Part shown: piece after piece, positions 22,213-33,925 of the stretch
How positions within the stretch are numbered: the stretch's first letter is position 1
Layout of the letters: each line of letters begins with the position of its first letter
NCBI GenBank assembly: GCA_051453625.1
Contig: JBOZIK010000001.1
Span: 174,577,928-174,641,927 of the forward strand
Direction: 5' to 3'
DNA from: Welwitschia mirabilis
Lineage: Eukaryota > Gnetophyta > Gnetopsida > Welwitschiales
DNA: 64,000 nt
Program-made: the position numbers and the translations under genes
Notes under the pieces: generated by a model
What the model was told of the DNA's origin: nothing
Databases searched by the model: none
What the model saw: only the letters and a program-made list of their open reading frames with translations

Positions 22213-24835
22213 TTTATTAGTCCTTGACAAAAACTAGGTGAAAAACCATAATTTTGAGTCAATTTGTCTTATCAAAGAAATCAATCTAGAAATTATAAAA
22301 TAGGCTCATAGAACACATCTCATAATAAAATAACATGTAATGCATAATATGTATGAAAAATTTTAAAATTTTATCTCATAAAAGCTCTAAAATAACTCAA
22401 AAATTTATAAAAATAAGCCATGGAAATGGGTCTTGCCCTCACCTCCCTTGAGAAAAACTATGTTCCATATTGGAGAATAAAGTAAAGAAAGTGAATGGGA
22501 GTAAGAAGATAGATGATGGTAACTAAAATTGGACATTTTTTAAAATAAAATGCAAAGATGAGGAAAATGTTAGATGTGAAAAATATAGATATATAAAATA
22601 TTCTGACAAGCAAAAAAAAAAAAAAAAAGTTCCATTATGATAAATAATTAAAGGATAGTGCTTACAACTTCAAAATACTGAAAATAAAAAATCATAGATT
22701 AATTTAAGAAAGAAAATAACTCTTTATTGGAAACTAAGCAAGGAAAGCATTAAGGTCCTAAAATATAAGAAAATATAGTAATGACTTTGAAATAACTACC
22801 CAAACCACAAAAGAAAACAAAAATAATGGACATAAGATAACATAAACAAAAGATAGTCCACCTATCTAACAATTTAACCAAGAAGACTCCCATAAAAGAA
22901 ATCATAACATTACTTGATTTTAAAATGCATGACCTAATGTTAAAAAATTCTATTCGATAAGGTAGTGGTTATGAAAATGCTAAAAATGAAATGCTTTAAA
23001 TAATGAATGATCAGACCAAAGAGTTGGTTAAAAATAAATTCATCTCCCAACATCTCAAAACAAACACCTAAATCCCAAGAAATGAAATGATCATGTCGAA
23101 GGGCTAAGAATCTAGGAAACAAGTAATGCCTCTAATGATAATAGGGATACCACTAATCCCCTAGGATCCAAGTATTTATTATTTTATTATCTATGATAAA
23201 GGAAATGTAGCCATCATTATAGAAGTAAGGACCCATGAATAATGACCAACTGACCTCCTAGTGGAGTTTTTACAGCTACCATATTACACTACCAAAGGCT
23301 CCTCTCTGAAGTATTTACCTTGGTGTACTTGTCATAGGACATCATGATGACCATTTTTTTAAAAAATATCTCTAATATAAAACATCATGGTCTTATTTTA
23401 CTTTTTCACTTTTTTTCTTTTATTGTGTATGAAAAATATTCCACATGATCAAACACTCCAAAAGACAAAGGTAAGATTATAAGATAAAGATAGAAAAGAA
23501 TATCCTTAAATAATCTAAGGTCTTTTCATCATTGAGAAAATCATTGAAAACAAAGCATCTTCCTTCAAACTGAAGTTAATAGGCATGAAATGTCTTAAGA
23601 TTAGATGAATCCAATCTTAAAATTCCCAAGTCAAGGACTAGTCATGGAAATAAATTCATAAATCATGTTTGAAAGATGATCAATTAATATCATAATAACC
23701 TCCAAAGGAACAAGCTAAGAGAAAATTCAGACAGTTTCTTGAATATTTTCAGTATTTGTTCATTATCTTTCTAAAATTCTTAAGTGATTAAGTTAGAAAT
23801 CTCAACAAAGCCATCAAAATGTATTTTATTTATATCACAGAAAACTAAATCAATCAAAACTGACTATTGTCCTACTCATTGTCCAAATGGAAAAGAGGAT
23901 GATAGGGATAGAAAGTAAAGATAGAAGATTAAAATTTAGTAGAAAACTAAAAATAAGAAATGAAAAACTGTCATCTTAACTATCATGAGGATAACAGAAG
24001 GGATGACACATATAAAAAACTAAACAGAAAGCTCAAAATAAAATCAAATTTAAAATCAATAAAATAGAAAAGGAAACATCAAAGCTAGTAATTTTTATTC
24101 AAATCCTGAAATCTATTTAACACTTTTATTAAAAAGAAAGAAAAATAGTCTTAGGATGTTGCATTTATTTAGAGAAATAGGATCCAAACCAAATATTTAC
24201 CAATTGATAAAACATAAAAGATATGCAATCATTTTTAAGTAGAATCAATTAGAAGAAGAAAGGCTAAAAAGATAATACCTTCATAGCATAAATTTCAGAA
24301 TTCAAATAAGAGATAAATAAGTGATAAGTGTCAAATAATCTCTTATGAAATCTTTATGAATTCTAAGTATTATTATGAAAAGCATGTAAGAAGGGTCTCA
24401 AAGAAAGTCCCTAAGAGGATCTTGAAGGTTTTTTAAAATGGTTTCGATCATTTAACTTAAGACATGGATTTTTAGTAGAACAAGGCTTTTTCCAATTTGC
24501 ATGAGCACATGAAATTTTGTTTCTATAAGAATTAACAGCAATATAAAAGATAAAAAATTCATACAACTCATGGAAAAAGAATTTTTTTATCAAACTCATA
24601 ATATAAAGGATTTGAAACATATATTGCATTGAGAGATTGATATTGAATATGGGAGGTATGATTTTCAATCTAAGGATTTGTAAGAAACTTCTTAAGGTAA
24701 GTGATTAAGATAGGTTTAACATACCTGCGAATATCTTTAACATTTAAATTTAAATATTAATTTAGATCAAGAAGGTATGGATTTCCCCAATTGAGAGTTC
24801 CAAGATAGCCCAAGTTTTGTTTTTGAAAAGAATGA
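22213..24835 (-). other. 3' internal region of B, no recognised ORF
   Basis: Co-linear with 14291-16860 of A. About 24160-24830 still gives similar minus-strand translations in A and B (for example B EVSYKSLD, A EVYYKSLD), so the coding region may once have extended here. Below about 23800 the similarity is plain nucleotide similarity without coding character. A 17-18 base poly(A) run lies at 22611-22628. Confidence 0.55.
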
Positions 24836-26217
24836 TTAATGAAAGTGCAAGGTAGAGTTAACTTTGCAAAAAGATGAAAAGATGTTACTTAATATAGCAC
24901 ATGAAATTTGCAAAGGAAAGTATTGGAATATTTTTAGAGTTAAGTCCTCAGGATGATGTGTCTCATTACTTTTAAGGACAAGGATGTGATTTGAGGAGTT
25001 ACTTGTTTGAATTCTTTCTTCATTAATCATATATTCCTCTTCTTTATTATTGATTGTATCTTGTTCTTCTTTTTTATTTTGTTGAGGATTATTTTTATTT
25101 TCTAAGTTGGTGGTTTTCTCAAAAAGATCATTAAAAGGATTATAGAAAGGAAAGTCATCATTGTTTTCATTATGTGATAAAAGATGTTATAATGTTTTAT
25201 AGTTTAACTCCTTTTCCTTGATAAATAATTTTGTTAACTTTAAACTATAATTCTCATTTAAGTTATTATTATTAAGTTGATTCTTTTCCGTTGATTCTGT
25301 CTCAATACTTATCTCTATTAATCTCAAAAGTTAAGCCTTTATTAAAGGTGAAACTCCTCCTTCTTTGCAAAGCATGTGAAAACAAGGGATATAGTCTAAT
25401 ATTTCAATGTTATCATCCTCTTCTTATTTACCATTCTCATCATCTTATTGCATGTTATTATTTTCATTAGAAGAAGAAATGTAATCATTATGTCTATCAT
25501 AGAAAAAATTTCAGATTTTTCATGAATGTACTCTTCATCTAGTAAATGGATTTTAGGGATATAATCTAACACCTCAATATCATCATTTAATGAATGGTCA
25601 TCCTCATCTTCATTATTAAAAGATGTAGTTGAATTGTTGTTGTCTTCCCTTTGCTCATATCCTAATGGGTAAGATGTTGAACATTGATAAAAAATTTCAT
25701 TCTCTATTTGGAGGCAAGAATCATTATCATTCATTTTTAAGTTATCCTCATCTTCCTCAAGGTAAGATGAAGTAGAATAGATTTGAGGTTGTTGTATTAT
25801 AAGAGATCCTTAATTTTGTAATAGATTTTATTGAAGGATCTCAACCAACTTTTCTAGTCTTTTTATGGTGTTTTCGATGCTTTTGTGTATTTCATTCATC
25901 ATTTCTTTTCTTGGTTCATTTTCTTCTTCGTAGTAGTACAAGGGAGATGGATGGGATGGATAAAAGTAATTTTATAAGGTTGAATCCCTAAGATTTTCAT
26001 TGTTATTCCTATATGAAGTTTGAAAAGGAAAGGGTGAATAATAAGATGGTTAAAAAGAGGAATGAACCCAATCCTTATTCTCAACATCATTTTGTATTGT
26101 TATCCCTCTTTCTACAAGAAGTTCTTAAACTGTTTTCTTACTATTATCCTCAAAGCTTTTTAAATTTCTCATTCTTTCAGCAAAAATTTTTCTAAGGTTC
26201 CTTGTGTCATTATTCAT
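24836..26217 (-). pseudogene. ORFx of element B (unrecognised protein)
   Basis: ATG at 26217. One frame runs to about 25400 with five TAA stops, then shifts and runs to 24836 with two more: about 460 codons in all. The N-terminus reads MNNDTRNLRKIFAERMRNLK. Next come ELLVERGITIQNDVENKDW and an aromatic stretch, PSYYSPFPFQTSYRNNN and YFYPSHPSPLYYYEEENE. A helix-like block NEIHKSIENTIKRLEKLVEI follows, then an acidic region (REDNNNSTTSFNNEDEDDHS, YIPKIHLLDEEYIHEKSEIF), then NDDFPFYNPFNDLFEKTTN and KKEEQDTINNKEEEYMINEE. I recognise no domain. Removing C-to-T stops restores one long frame, so an intact ancestor existed. Its place fits gag, but there is no knuckle. Confidence 0.65.
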
Positions 26218-26900
26218 TTTTGAAAAGAATGAGGAAAAGAGAATCTAATTAAAGATGAAGATAGATATACAATGGTGGTTAAAGTTCTATTATCTTTAAT
26301 TAAGACAATAATAAGCTCATAAGAGATATTATATGCATCTAGAATTTGTGTTCTTGATTCTATTTTAAAGTCAACCAATCCTTTGTTGATGCTTCCTTCA
26401 ACCCTTTTTCTCTGATATTTCTTTTTCTAGCTCGATCATGTTACAATATCCTATAAACAAAAAACAACCAAAGAAAAAAAAAGATCAAAAAACAACACTG
26501 TCATCCTATCTGTCATAGTGACGACAAAGAGGATAATGAACAAAGAAAACAAAAAAATAGAAACTAACAGAGCAAAAAGTCGAAGACCAGAAAAATAGAG
26601 GCTATCATTCTCCTAGTCATCCGAACAATAAAGAAAATAACAAAAAATAATTTTATTACAGAAGCTAAAATCTGAAAACAAAAATCGAAAACAAAAATTA
26701 AAATTATAGACTGTTGTCCTATCTGTTATGGGAATGATAGAGGGAATGACTATTATTTCACTACTGAAAATCAAAATTGACAAACTGAAAATATAAAAAA
26801 TATAGTTTCTAAATAAAATACTACATCACTATAGATAAATAACCAAATAGAAATCCGATATACTCATCCAAACGATTATAACCCTCCTAATCCTTAGTAG
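26218..26900 (-). other. Leader of B with recurrent TCATCC motifs
   Basis: Non-coding. The block beside the primer site (about 26815-26900) resembles the start of the E leader (about 54765-54870), with TTATCTATAG followed by ATGTAG in both. Motif copies are listed under A. Confidence 0.6.
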
Positions 26901-26901
26901 C

Positions 26902-26924
26902 CTTCTCCAACAATGACGCTAATT
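26902..26924 (-). other. Primer-binding site of B
   Basis: The minus strand reads TTAGCGTCATTGTTGGAGAA right after the LTR. It retains the GCG lost in A, and differences from TGGCGCCGTTGCCGGGGA are again mainly C-to-T or G-to-A type. Confidence 0.65.
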
Positions 26925-27973
26925 TGTTGTAGTGTGTATTTATGCAAGTGTTTATATTCACAAGGATATTTTCATTCATAAAATAAAATAGATTTCTTAC
27001 ACAATACAACACATTAATATGAGTGGGAGTTAATCCAAATGTCATATTCTTGTTGAAAACTATGAGATGAGACTTGGATTGCTTTTCACAAAGAGGGAAA
27101 GTAACCAAAACTCAAGAATAATGTAGAAAATAAAGGATGCAATTTAAATAAAAATAAATGCAACCTAATCTAAATGCAATGCAAAATAAATCTAAACTAC
27201 TTTCCTTTAGCCTTAATAAAGCTGGCCTTGATGATCTAGATCACCAATGAAATTGTTACCAGATCAAAGGCAACATGAACTATAAGGGACATCTGACAAT
27301 TTAATGTGCAATAAAGAACATAAAATTTATATATAAAAGGTAACAACATCTAATGCTATAAAATAGCTGGGCCTCAATGGAGGATACATAGCCCTTCACC
27401 AAGGGAATATCTTTCTGTAATATGTCTTGCTGCAACATTCGAGATGGATCTCTCATCCTTCAATCTCCTATTACAAAAGGTTCTAGTGCAATAAAGATAG
27501 AGAGGAGAGTCCAAGAGGGCTTATTCATAATAAAACATAGTAGAAAATGACAAATAGAAGGCACTCCAAAAACACGCTTTTTTATAGATAAGAAATGGAT
27601 GAAATGGTCAAGGATTGGTTTTTAGAAATGGTTACAATGCTAATGTTGTCCTGACTATTATCTAAATAACATATGGGATGATAGCTCATTACAAGAGGTG
27701 ACTCAGCAAATGAATTAGCAGATGATTCAGCAATCCATATCAGCATCTAATGGTGGCACACTCAGCAAAAGCTGGCCTTTTCTATCAAAAATCTCCTTTC
27801 ATAGACATGAGTATCAGAATGTGCCATAAATATCTCAAATCATGTAATAATTACATTTCTGAGGTCTTCTATTACTTCTTCTAAATCCCCAGAATTGCAC
27901 ATAAACTTGTGCAAATGTCTTGTAAAATAGCTCATAAAACCTTATCAAATAACCACAAATTGCTAGTACTATA
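26925..27973 (-). repeat. 5' LTR of element B
   Basis: 1,049 bp. The plus strand starts TGTTGTAGTGTGTATTTATG. It matches the other family LTRs, with the end decayed to CTATA. Confidence 0.85.
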
Positions 27974-28639
27974 TAAACATAAATCAAATTTTATTAAATA
28001 GGGCAGTGACGAGGTATTTCATTCCCAAGATGCACACATGAAAAAATATGCACACCCAAAATGAACTAAGTAAATAAGAAGAAATAAAAAATGAAGTGAA
28101 AAAGGGTATGATGCCTAAAGAAAGAAACCTCCATAAATACCAATATCCAATCACACATAGTCTTTCAAAATGATTTTAAAAAATACTTGAAGATAAAAGA
28201 CACATTACATGATTGTAACAACATGGATAACTTAGTAAAAGGGAAGAAAGCAAAAAACTTTGCACAAGAATAAGATTGGTGTCACATATAGTTTGAAAAT
28301 CTGGAAGTTTCATTTTTTGAAAGAAACTAAACTTCTCTTATATTCAAAGGGTGTTTAAAAAAAGGAGAAAAAAGATACAATCGATCTCAAAATATCTCTA
28401 AAGCTAGAGGAAATGTAAATATTTCACACAAATCTAAAAATGTGGATTACTTTACATTTTATGATATAAAATGATTAATCGGTCAAGAGGTAGTCCATTG
28501 GTATTGCTAGTGCCATACTTAGTATTCTTTCCCTTGCAGACTCTTCATAATTCCTTATCAAATCAATCAAATCTCTTTTCAAGAAAGTCAATTTGTATAA
28601 TTTGAAAAATAAAATGATAATAATAACAGTAATAGCTTA
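27974..28639 (+). other. Remaining F internal region, unassigned
   Basis: No domain is recognised. Frames are broken and the match to copia pol is not convincing. Confidence 0.3.
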
Positions 28640-28960
28640 AGTTACAACTTCAAAAGATGAGAAGTAGTAAATTCAAATTTAAACAAATAAAGAATAATAA
28701 CAATACAAGTCAAAATCCAAATGAAAATTGAAAAGTATGATGCTTCATAGCAAATTAGCATTGAAATGGTATAGTCTTTCACAATGATGCCACCTTTAGA
28801 AAGAGGCATGACGCCCATAAAATTGGAAGTATAGAAGACATTGTCATAGCATTCCAAGGAACAAGCAATAAAAGAAGAAACAAGAGAAGAAAACAATAAA
28901 ACAAGAAATCAAGAGCCCAAGTGAGTTGTAGGAGAAGAAGGTTTAATGCCTTTTTTGGAC
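28640..28960 (-). pseudogene. Small membrane-protein-like ORF with one stop
   Basis: From ATG at 28960 the minus strand reads about 105 codons with a single TGA (codon 18). The start is MSKKGIKPSSPTTHLGS. A hydrophobic helix follows (FLVLLFSSLVSSFIA), then a Cys/Tyr-containing middle with MGVMPLSKGGIIVKDYT. A second hydrophobic helix (YFSIFIWILTCIVIILYLF) comes before the end at TTSHLLKL. Signal-anchor plus C-terminal membrane segment would suit a small membrane protein. It lies inside or beside the 3' LTR of F, and I know of no family match. Chance is a real alternative in such T-rich DNA. Confidence 0.25.
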
Positions 28961-29293
28961 ATTTCAAAAAAAAGTGTTTATCAGTCCAAACTAGCACATG
29001 TTTTCATTTATCCTTCCTCATTCTATTAAAGATTCAAGGGCCAAGTTACAAAGCAAAAGTGTAAAGAAATTTCCTTGAAATTAATCTAACAAGTTATTAT
29101 CTCATATGACTTATATTTTCTAACATTAGTAAATATTTGAATATCTATAATGGAAAATTAAATAAATTTTTATGCATAACATTTGTTTACTTATTTACTA
29201 TTGTAAACATTTATGCTCTTACTTATTCATATACTTGATCCTTTGTGGTAATTTGTGCCCCACACTTAATTTATAATCAATATTTTGACTCTA

Positions 29294-31100
29294 CATAAGA
29301 TACAACATTGACCACATCCATATTCATCCCTCTCTGGATGGTCATGTTATAATGCCAACTAATCACACATCATAAAGTATGTTATGACTTCACCAACAAT
29401 AAATATCATACTTAAAAATTAAATGCATATCTTCATGTCATAAGCAATTTTCACCAATGTTTGAAGATAGCAGAGTGAATAATTTCTAGTATGCTTACTA
29501 GAGCTGTAAAATACCACAAGTATTCCAAACGCAATGCTTTCTATTGCATGAAACATAATTTATAATTTCATTCCTTTCCATGAAAAGAAAATGTTCACTT
29601 TATACGTGAACTTTCACATGAACTAAAAAGACGCTAGAAAGTTGGTTGTTACTGTCTTATTCTTTTTGTCTTTTTATAAACCTATGTTTTGGAACTGTTT
29701 TCATGATTGTTCCTAAAGCTTGCATCGGACTCGTCCAGATGCATCCTATAGAAATACAGATGCATTTGAAAATCACTCCTCAGTTACGCACTGTATATCA
29801 CAATAAAATGAATAAATAACCAGTTGGAATCACGGATGCATTCCGAATCAACTTTCTTCCAAGCATCTAGTGAATGACTTCTCCGTATCTGTGAAGCGAA
29901 ATTTCTTTACGAGCTGCAATGATGTTTCTTAAACGAATAGACATTTTTACAGGTAACTACAGTAAAAGGAGGCATATGAAAGAAGTTTGCATTCTATCAA
30001 TGGAACTCTAGGGTTCCCATTCTTTGTCTGAAAACTGATGATCGCATAATTGTGCATTAAAAATTTAATCAATCTACAGCTAGTCAGATTAGAGGTCCCT
30101 AATTTCAACATTTTCCTTTGCTGTTTGGTTTATCAGCAATGTCTAATAACTACTCATCCACCAAGATTTCAACTCTGGCTTAGCAATTTACATCACAAGG
30201 ATGGACTGAAGTTGAAGTTTCCAGCAGTGAAAGTTGTAAGTGCCAAATTTATGCCTTTCTCTGTCCCTTCAATATAACTGTTTCAGTCCTTCAGATCCTC
30301 AAACCAAAACCTCAGCCTCCTCCCTAGAGGTGTCACTCTGCTGTGGTTAATAGTCTCTCTCCAACCAAAATCACCCCACTCCTCAGTCCTTTTCCTTTTT
30401 ACAGCCGTAGTGATTCCTCTTCAAGTGGTCTTTTGTTTTGGAGTCAATTTTTATTAGTGTAGAAGTTTCAATGCTGGGTCTTAAAATCACCCACTCCTAT
30501 TGGCTTCACATGTTTGCTCGACTTATCTTGATTGATGTAATATAACCTCTCAATTAACCTCTTGAATAACTTTAGTTTAGCATAGATCTTATCACCTTGA
30601 TAAAAATCTACTCAAATAGTGGTCTCTGAGATCTAGTTTTCTCAACCTCAGATCTATTTTTGAAAGCCTGTGTTTGCTCATTATTGATTGGCCTTGAGAG
30701 ACCACAGGATTTCTTCTCTGATTTTCTTTCTGTGTTACTTCTGCAGAACATTGTCGGCCAAAAAAAGGCCTACTTTTATGACTGACATTTCAGTGTAGCT
30801 TAATCTATTATCTTGTCTTATTTTTAGACCCATTCAAAGCTAGCCGTGAGATTTTCAGAGCTCAACTCCCGCTACTAGGTGTCTCAAATGTTCAATGCAG
30901 GCCATTTATTCTTGTCTTGTTGGTGATTTGCATTGGAAACCTCCATAACAGTAAGGCCTAATCATTAGACCTCTACTATGCAATTCATTTTCTTTGTGTG
31001 TGCGCTAGTTGTTATTTTTCTATGTATTCTGAATTTTTCTTTCCTAATCATGCGTAAAATTTTATCCTACAATAATGTTATTTAGAAAATGCATAGAAGA
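29294..31100. other. Less A+T-rich, apparently low-copy segment
   Basis: From about 29,500 to 31,050 the DNA is visibly richer in G+C and CpG (for example GCATCGGACTCGTCC near 29720) and lacks the repeats seen elsewhere. No LTR, pol motif or similarity to other parts of the window was noticed. The plus-strand open frame 30050-30277 is 75 codons without a recognisable domain. I cannot demonstrate an exon, splice-site pair or promoter. It may be the only non-transposon DNA in the window. Confidence 0.5.
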
Positions 31101-32569
31101 TATCTCAAAAGAGAATATTCTGATAGTCTAGCATGTAAGCTTAAGAAGAGATGCAAGCATATTGTATTTGTATGGCTTGATTAAGATTATTTATAAACAG
31201 TTCTTTTCTGAAATGCTCTATTTAGAAAATTAAAAAATAATTTGTATTAGTTTGTCGAATCTTTTATTTTAAATCAAATCTTAATTTAGTAAGTATTATT
31301 TTAAATAATAATATTTTAAATGGAACTGAAAAATGTAAAGTACATTATGGAAAATCATGTCTTTGAGTTGTAACATCTAGAAGTCATGTTGAATCTCATA
31401 GTTAAGGATGCATAGATCTTCATTTCTTGTCATCCATTGCACTAGGTGCTTACAAAAGCAAAGATTTAAGATCTTGAAATAAGATAAAATAATAAATAAC
31501 AAAGGTAATAAATAAAGAATTGATTGAAAATATTACAACCCAATGTGAATGAAAAGAACTTAGCTTTATTATTAGAAAATTTAAATGGGATCACGAACTA
31601 AAGCATACGATGCAATATTCCATTTTGCACAAGCATTGTGACTTCAAGACTTGGTATCTAACATGATAAAGACACGACATTAGCTCCATAAGGGACATGT
31701 TTAAATCCCTTTGCCTCCACATATACATGTTTGAATCCTATTTGATTCCATCTTGAAATGCCTTCCAAGTTTTAAACTTCTTACTGTGAGAAAGTATGAA
31801 CTGTCAATATGCTTGTGTACTTATGTGTTTAGTACAACCAACTACAACATAGAATATCTCTTAGGAATTTTTATAAGGAGAAGTTTGAACAATTGTGGTT
31901 ATTATAGTACTAGTTATATAATTGTAATCTATCAAGAATCCTTATCAAAGATTGTAGTAACTCAAATAAACAGTCATCACCTATAAAAAAGTTATCAGCA
32001 ATTGAGAATCACTCTTGTTTCCTGTCATTAAAACACCTTCACTACAAATAGCTACAAAGTGCAATGACACTTGTAGTAAGGCAAATTTCAACAATTCCAA
32101 AGGGATCCCTTTACTTCCTTTTATAATTGCAAAATTTGGACTTGACACCAAACTTGTCTAAACTTGACAAACCCAACTAACACTCAAAAAGGCCAAAAGA
32201 GATTGAGTTTTCATATATCCTTTTTTTTAAAGACTTAGGAATTGTCCAAAACTCAATAAAGCATTTTTAAATAATAGGTATTTTTTGGAATGTACTATAA
32301 TGACTAAAAACATAATGGAGATGTGTTATAAAATGTGCCATTCTAAGATATATTCATCCTTTCTTATTGTTTTGGTTAAACATATGTATGTCTAAAGATG
32401 TAAAGGACATGGATGGAGGTTCACAATTAATAAGCACATAGAAACATACAAAGAAAAACATAAGAACCAACTAGTGCAAAAGAAGCTTCTAAATATTAAA
32501 ATTGAAAAAAACAATGCCAAAAGAGTAAAGTATGCTCACAAAGAATTAATTTAGAAAACTAGTTAAAGT
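31101..32569. other. Unassigned; possible upstream pol of copia G
   Basis: This lies directly upstream of a copia RT on the same strand and could hold its gag/integrase, but I found no convincing motif. The open frame at 31753-31986 resembles no domain I know. Confidence 0.25.
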
Positions 32570-33925
32570 AAGAAAGAAGTTAATTGATGCAAAATAGGTG
32601 TTTCATGTTAAATACAACTAATAAGGCCAAATTTATTACTAGTGGCTTTGCTTTGAAAGAAGAAATTGATTATAACAAAAGATTTGTATCCATAGCAAAG
32701 ATTTTTGTCATATAACTCATTCTTTCTTTATAAGTTTAATATAATTAGAGCCTATTCAAGTTTGATATCAAGTCTACATTCTTAAAGTCAACATGAAGAC
32801 TTTAAAGTAAAAGGCCATAAAACAAAAGTCTATAGATCTAAAAAATCCATATATGGCCTAAAATAAGCTCCTCACATATGGTTTGAGAAGATTGATTGAT
32901 TCCTCTCTCATAAATACAAATATCTAAATAAAAGCACATGGGCAATATAAGAGAGCTATAATATTGTTACTTTATATCAATCACATGATATTAATAAGGA
33001 ATCTTAAAACATAGATTTCAAGGAGTAAGGAATTCTCTTAGTTAAAAATTTGGAATTTTAAACCTTGGATCACTTAAGTATTTTCTAGGATTTTAAATAT
33101 CATGAAGAAATTAAGCTATAAATACATTTTTTAAAAGAAAAAAGTTAATAAAATACTTTACAAATAATAGTTAAAAAACTATCAATGATGAAGTGGCCTT
33201 ATGGAGATAGATATAAGATAAAACTTAACAAACAAAAAGATTGAGCCTAACAAATATCAAATTCTAAGTATAAAGTTGATATACCTAATAAATACAAGAC
33301 CAAATATTACATTTGATGCCAATAAGCTTCTTAGAACCATGCGTACTTCAAATGAAACATACATGAAGTGGATAACTAATATGTTAAAGTACTTAGCTAG
33401 AATGATAAAACATGGCATAACCTTTGGAAAAGGTAAAGAAAGTCTAGTTAGATATATAGATTTAGATTGAACTAGTGTTAAAGACAATGGACCAAGTGTA
33501 GATTATGTCATCTATCTGAGTAGAAATACTATTTCATGGGTAAGTGAAAAATAGAAGATAATAACACTTTATTCTAAACAAAGTAGAATATATTATAGTA
33601 GCATCCTTATGTCATGACTTAGACTGGATCCATCAAATCCTAAGAGATCTTGGCAAATAAATTTAAGTTGCAACCCCCATTTATTATAACAATCAAAGTG
33701 TAAACAATCTTATGAAGAATCTCATGTTTTAAAAAGGATAAAGCAATCAAAGTTAAGTTTGACTATATACAAAAGTATACTCTAAAGGGTTTATCAAACT
33801 ATGCTACAACAATACTTAGTGGGAGGTAGAAAATAAACACATGAAAATAATTAGAGAAATTAGATTTTAGAAGTTTGTAAAAGCTCTACAAATCAAGGAT
33901 AATGACTTAAAATTTTAAGGAAGAG
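32570..33925 (+). pseudogene. Copia reverse transcriptase and RNase H (element G)
   Basis: Copia pol copies RNA to DNA. Plus-strand blocks in order are IDAK-stop-VFHVKYN then GFALKEEIDYNKRFVSIAK (family GCKWVFKVKYN, GF-Q-EGIDY-ETFAPVA), FKFDIKSTFLK (QLDVK-AFLNG), KSIYGLK-stop-APHIWFEKID (KSLYGLKQAPRAWYEKID, about 32830-32900), ILLLYINHMIL (LLLYVDDMIL, both catalytic Asp lost), LNLGSLKYFLGF (about 33055-33095), and YLINTRPNITF (about 33277-33310). RNase H follows with FGKGKESLVRYIDLD, SVDYVIYLSRNTISW, and SKCKQSYEESHVLKRIK, where the TKHID motif decays. Stops replace Gln and Trp codons. This is a 3' end of pol; integrase and gag are not recognised. Confidence 0.85.

Larger units (their letters stand above)
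21117..27973 (-). mobile_element. Non-autonomous LTR element B (E family)
   Basis: B is 6,857 bp with LTRs 21117-22195 and 26925-27973. It has the same strand, layout and family as A: primer site beside the right LTR, polypurine tract beside the left, leader, ORFx, 3' region. No pol motif is seen. The flanks (TAAAA at about 21111-21115 and TAAAC at 27974-27978) differ at one base and are only a weak target duplication. The LTRs are roughly 85-90% alike in the stretches I compared. Confidence 0.85.
11880..29293 (+). mobile_element. Copia-like element F, host of nested elements A and B
   Basis: F is assembled from plus-strand pieces lying outside A and B. A likely 5' LTR end (about 12195-12280) resembles 29200-29293: both contain CATACTT-ATC, then GGTA-TTTGT, then ATCAATATTTTGA. 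A decayed iMet-type primer site follows at 12284-12295. Gag pieces lie at 12600-12960 and 20339-21116. Excluding A and B, the internal part is only about 2-3 kb, so a complete pol is not present. I cannot place the LTR starts. The claim that all pieces are one element is inference from strand, order and the clean nesting of A. Confidence 0.5.

Noticed and set aside
13253-27973. A and B as two parts of one long element or a segmental duplication
   Set aside because: Each has its own LTR pair, primer site and purine tract, and A has its own target duplication; between them lies F gag sequence.
30050-30277. 75-codon frame as a host exon
   Set aside because: No domain, splice sites or conserved pattern could be supported.
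33257-33487. 76-codon minus-strand frame
   Set aside because: Antisense shadow of the copia RT/RNase H of G.
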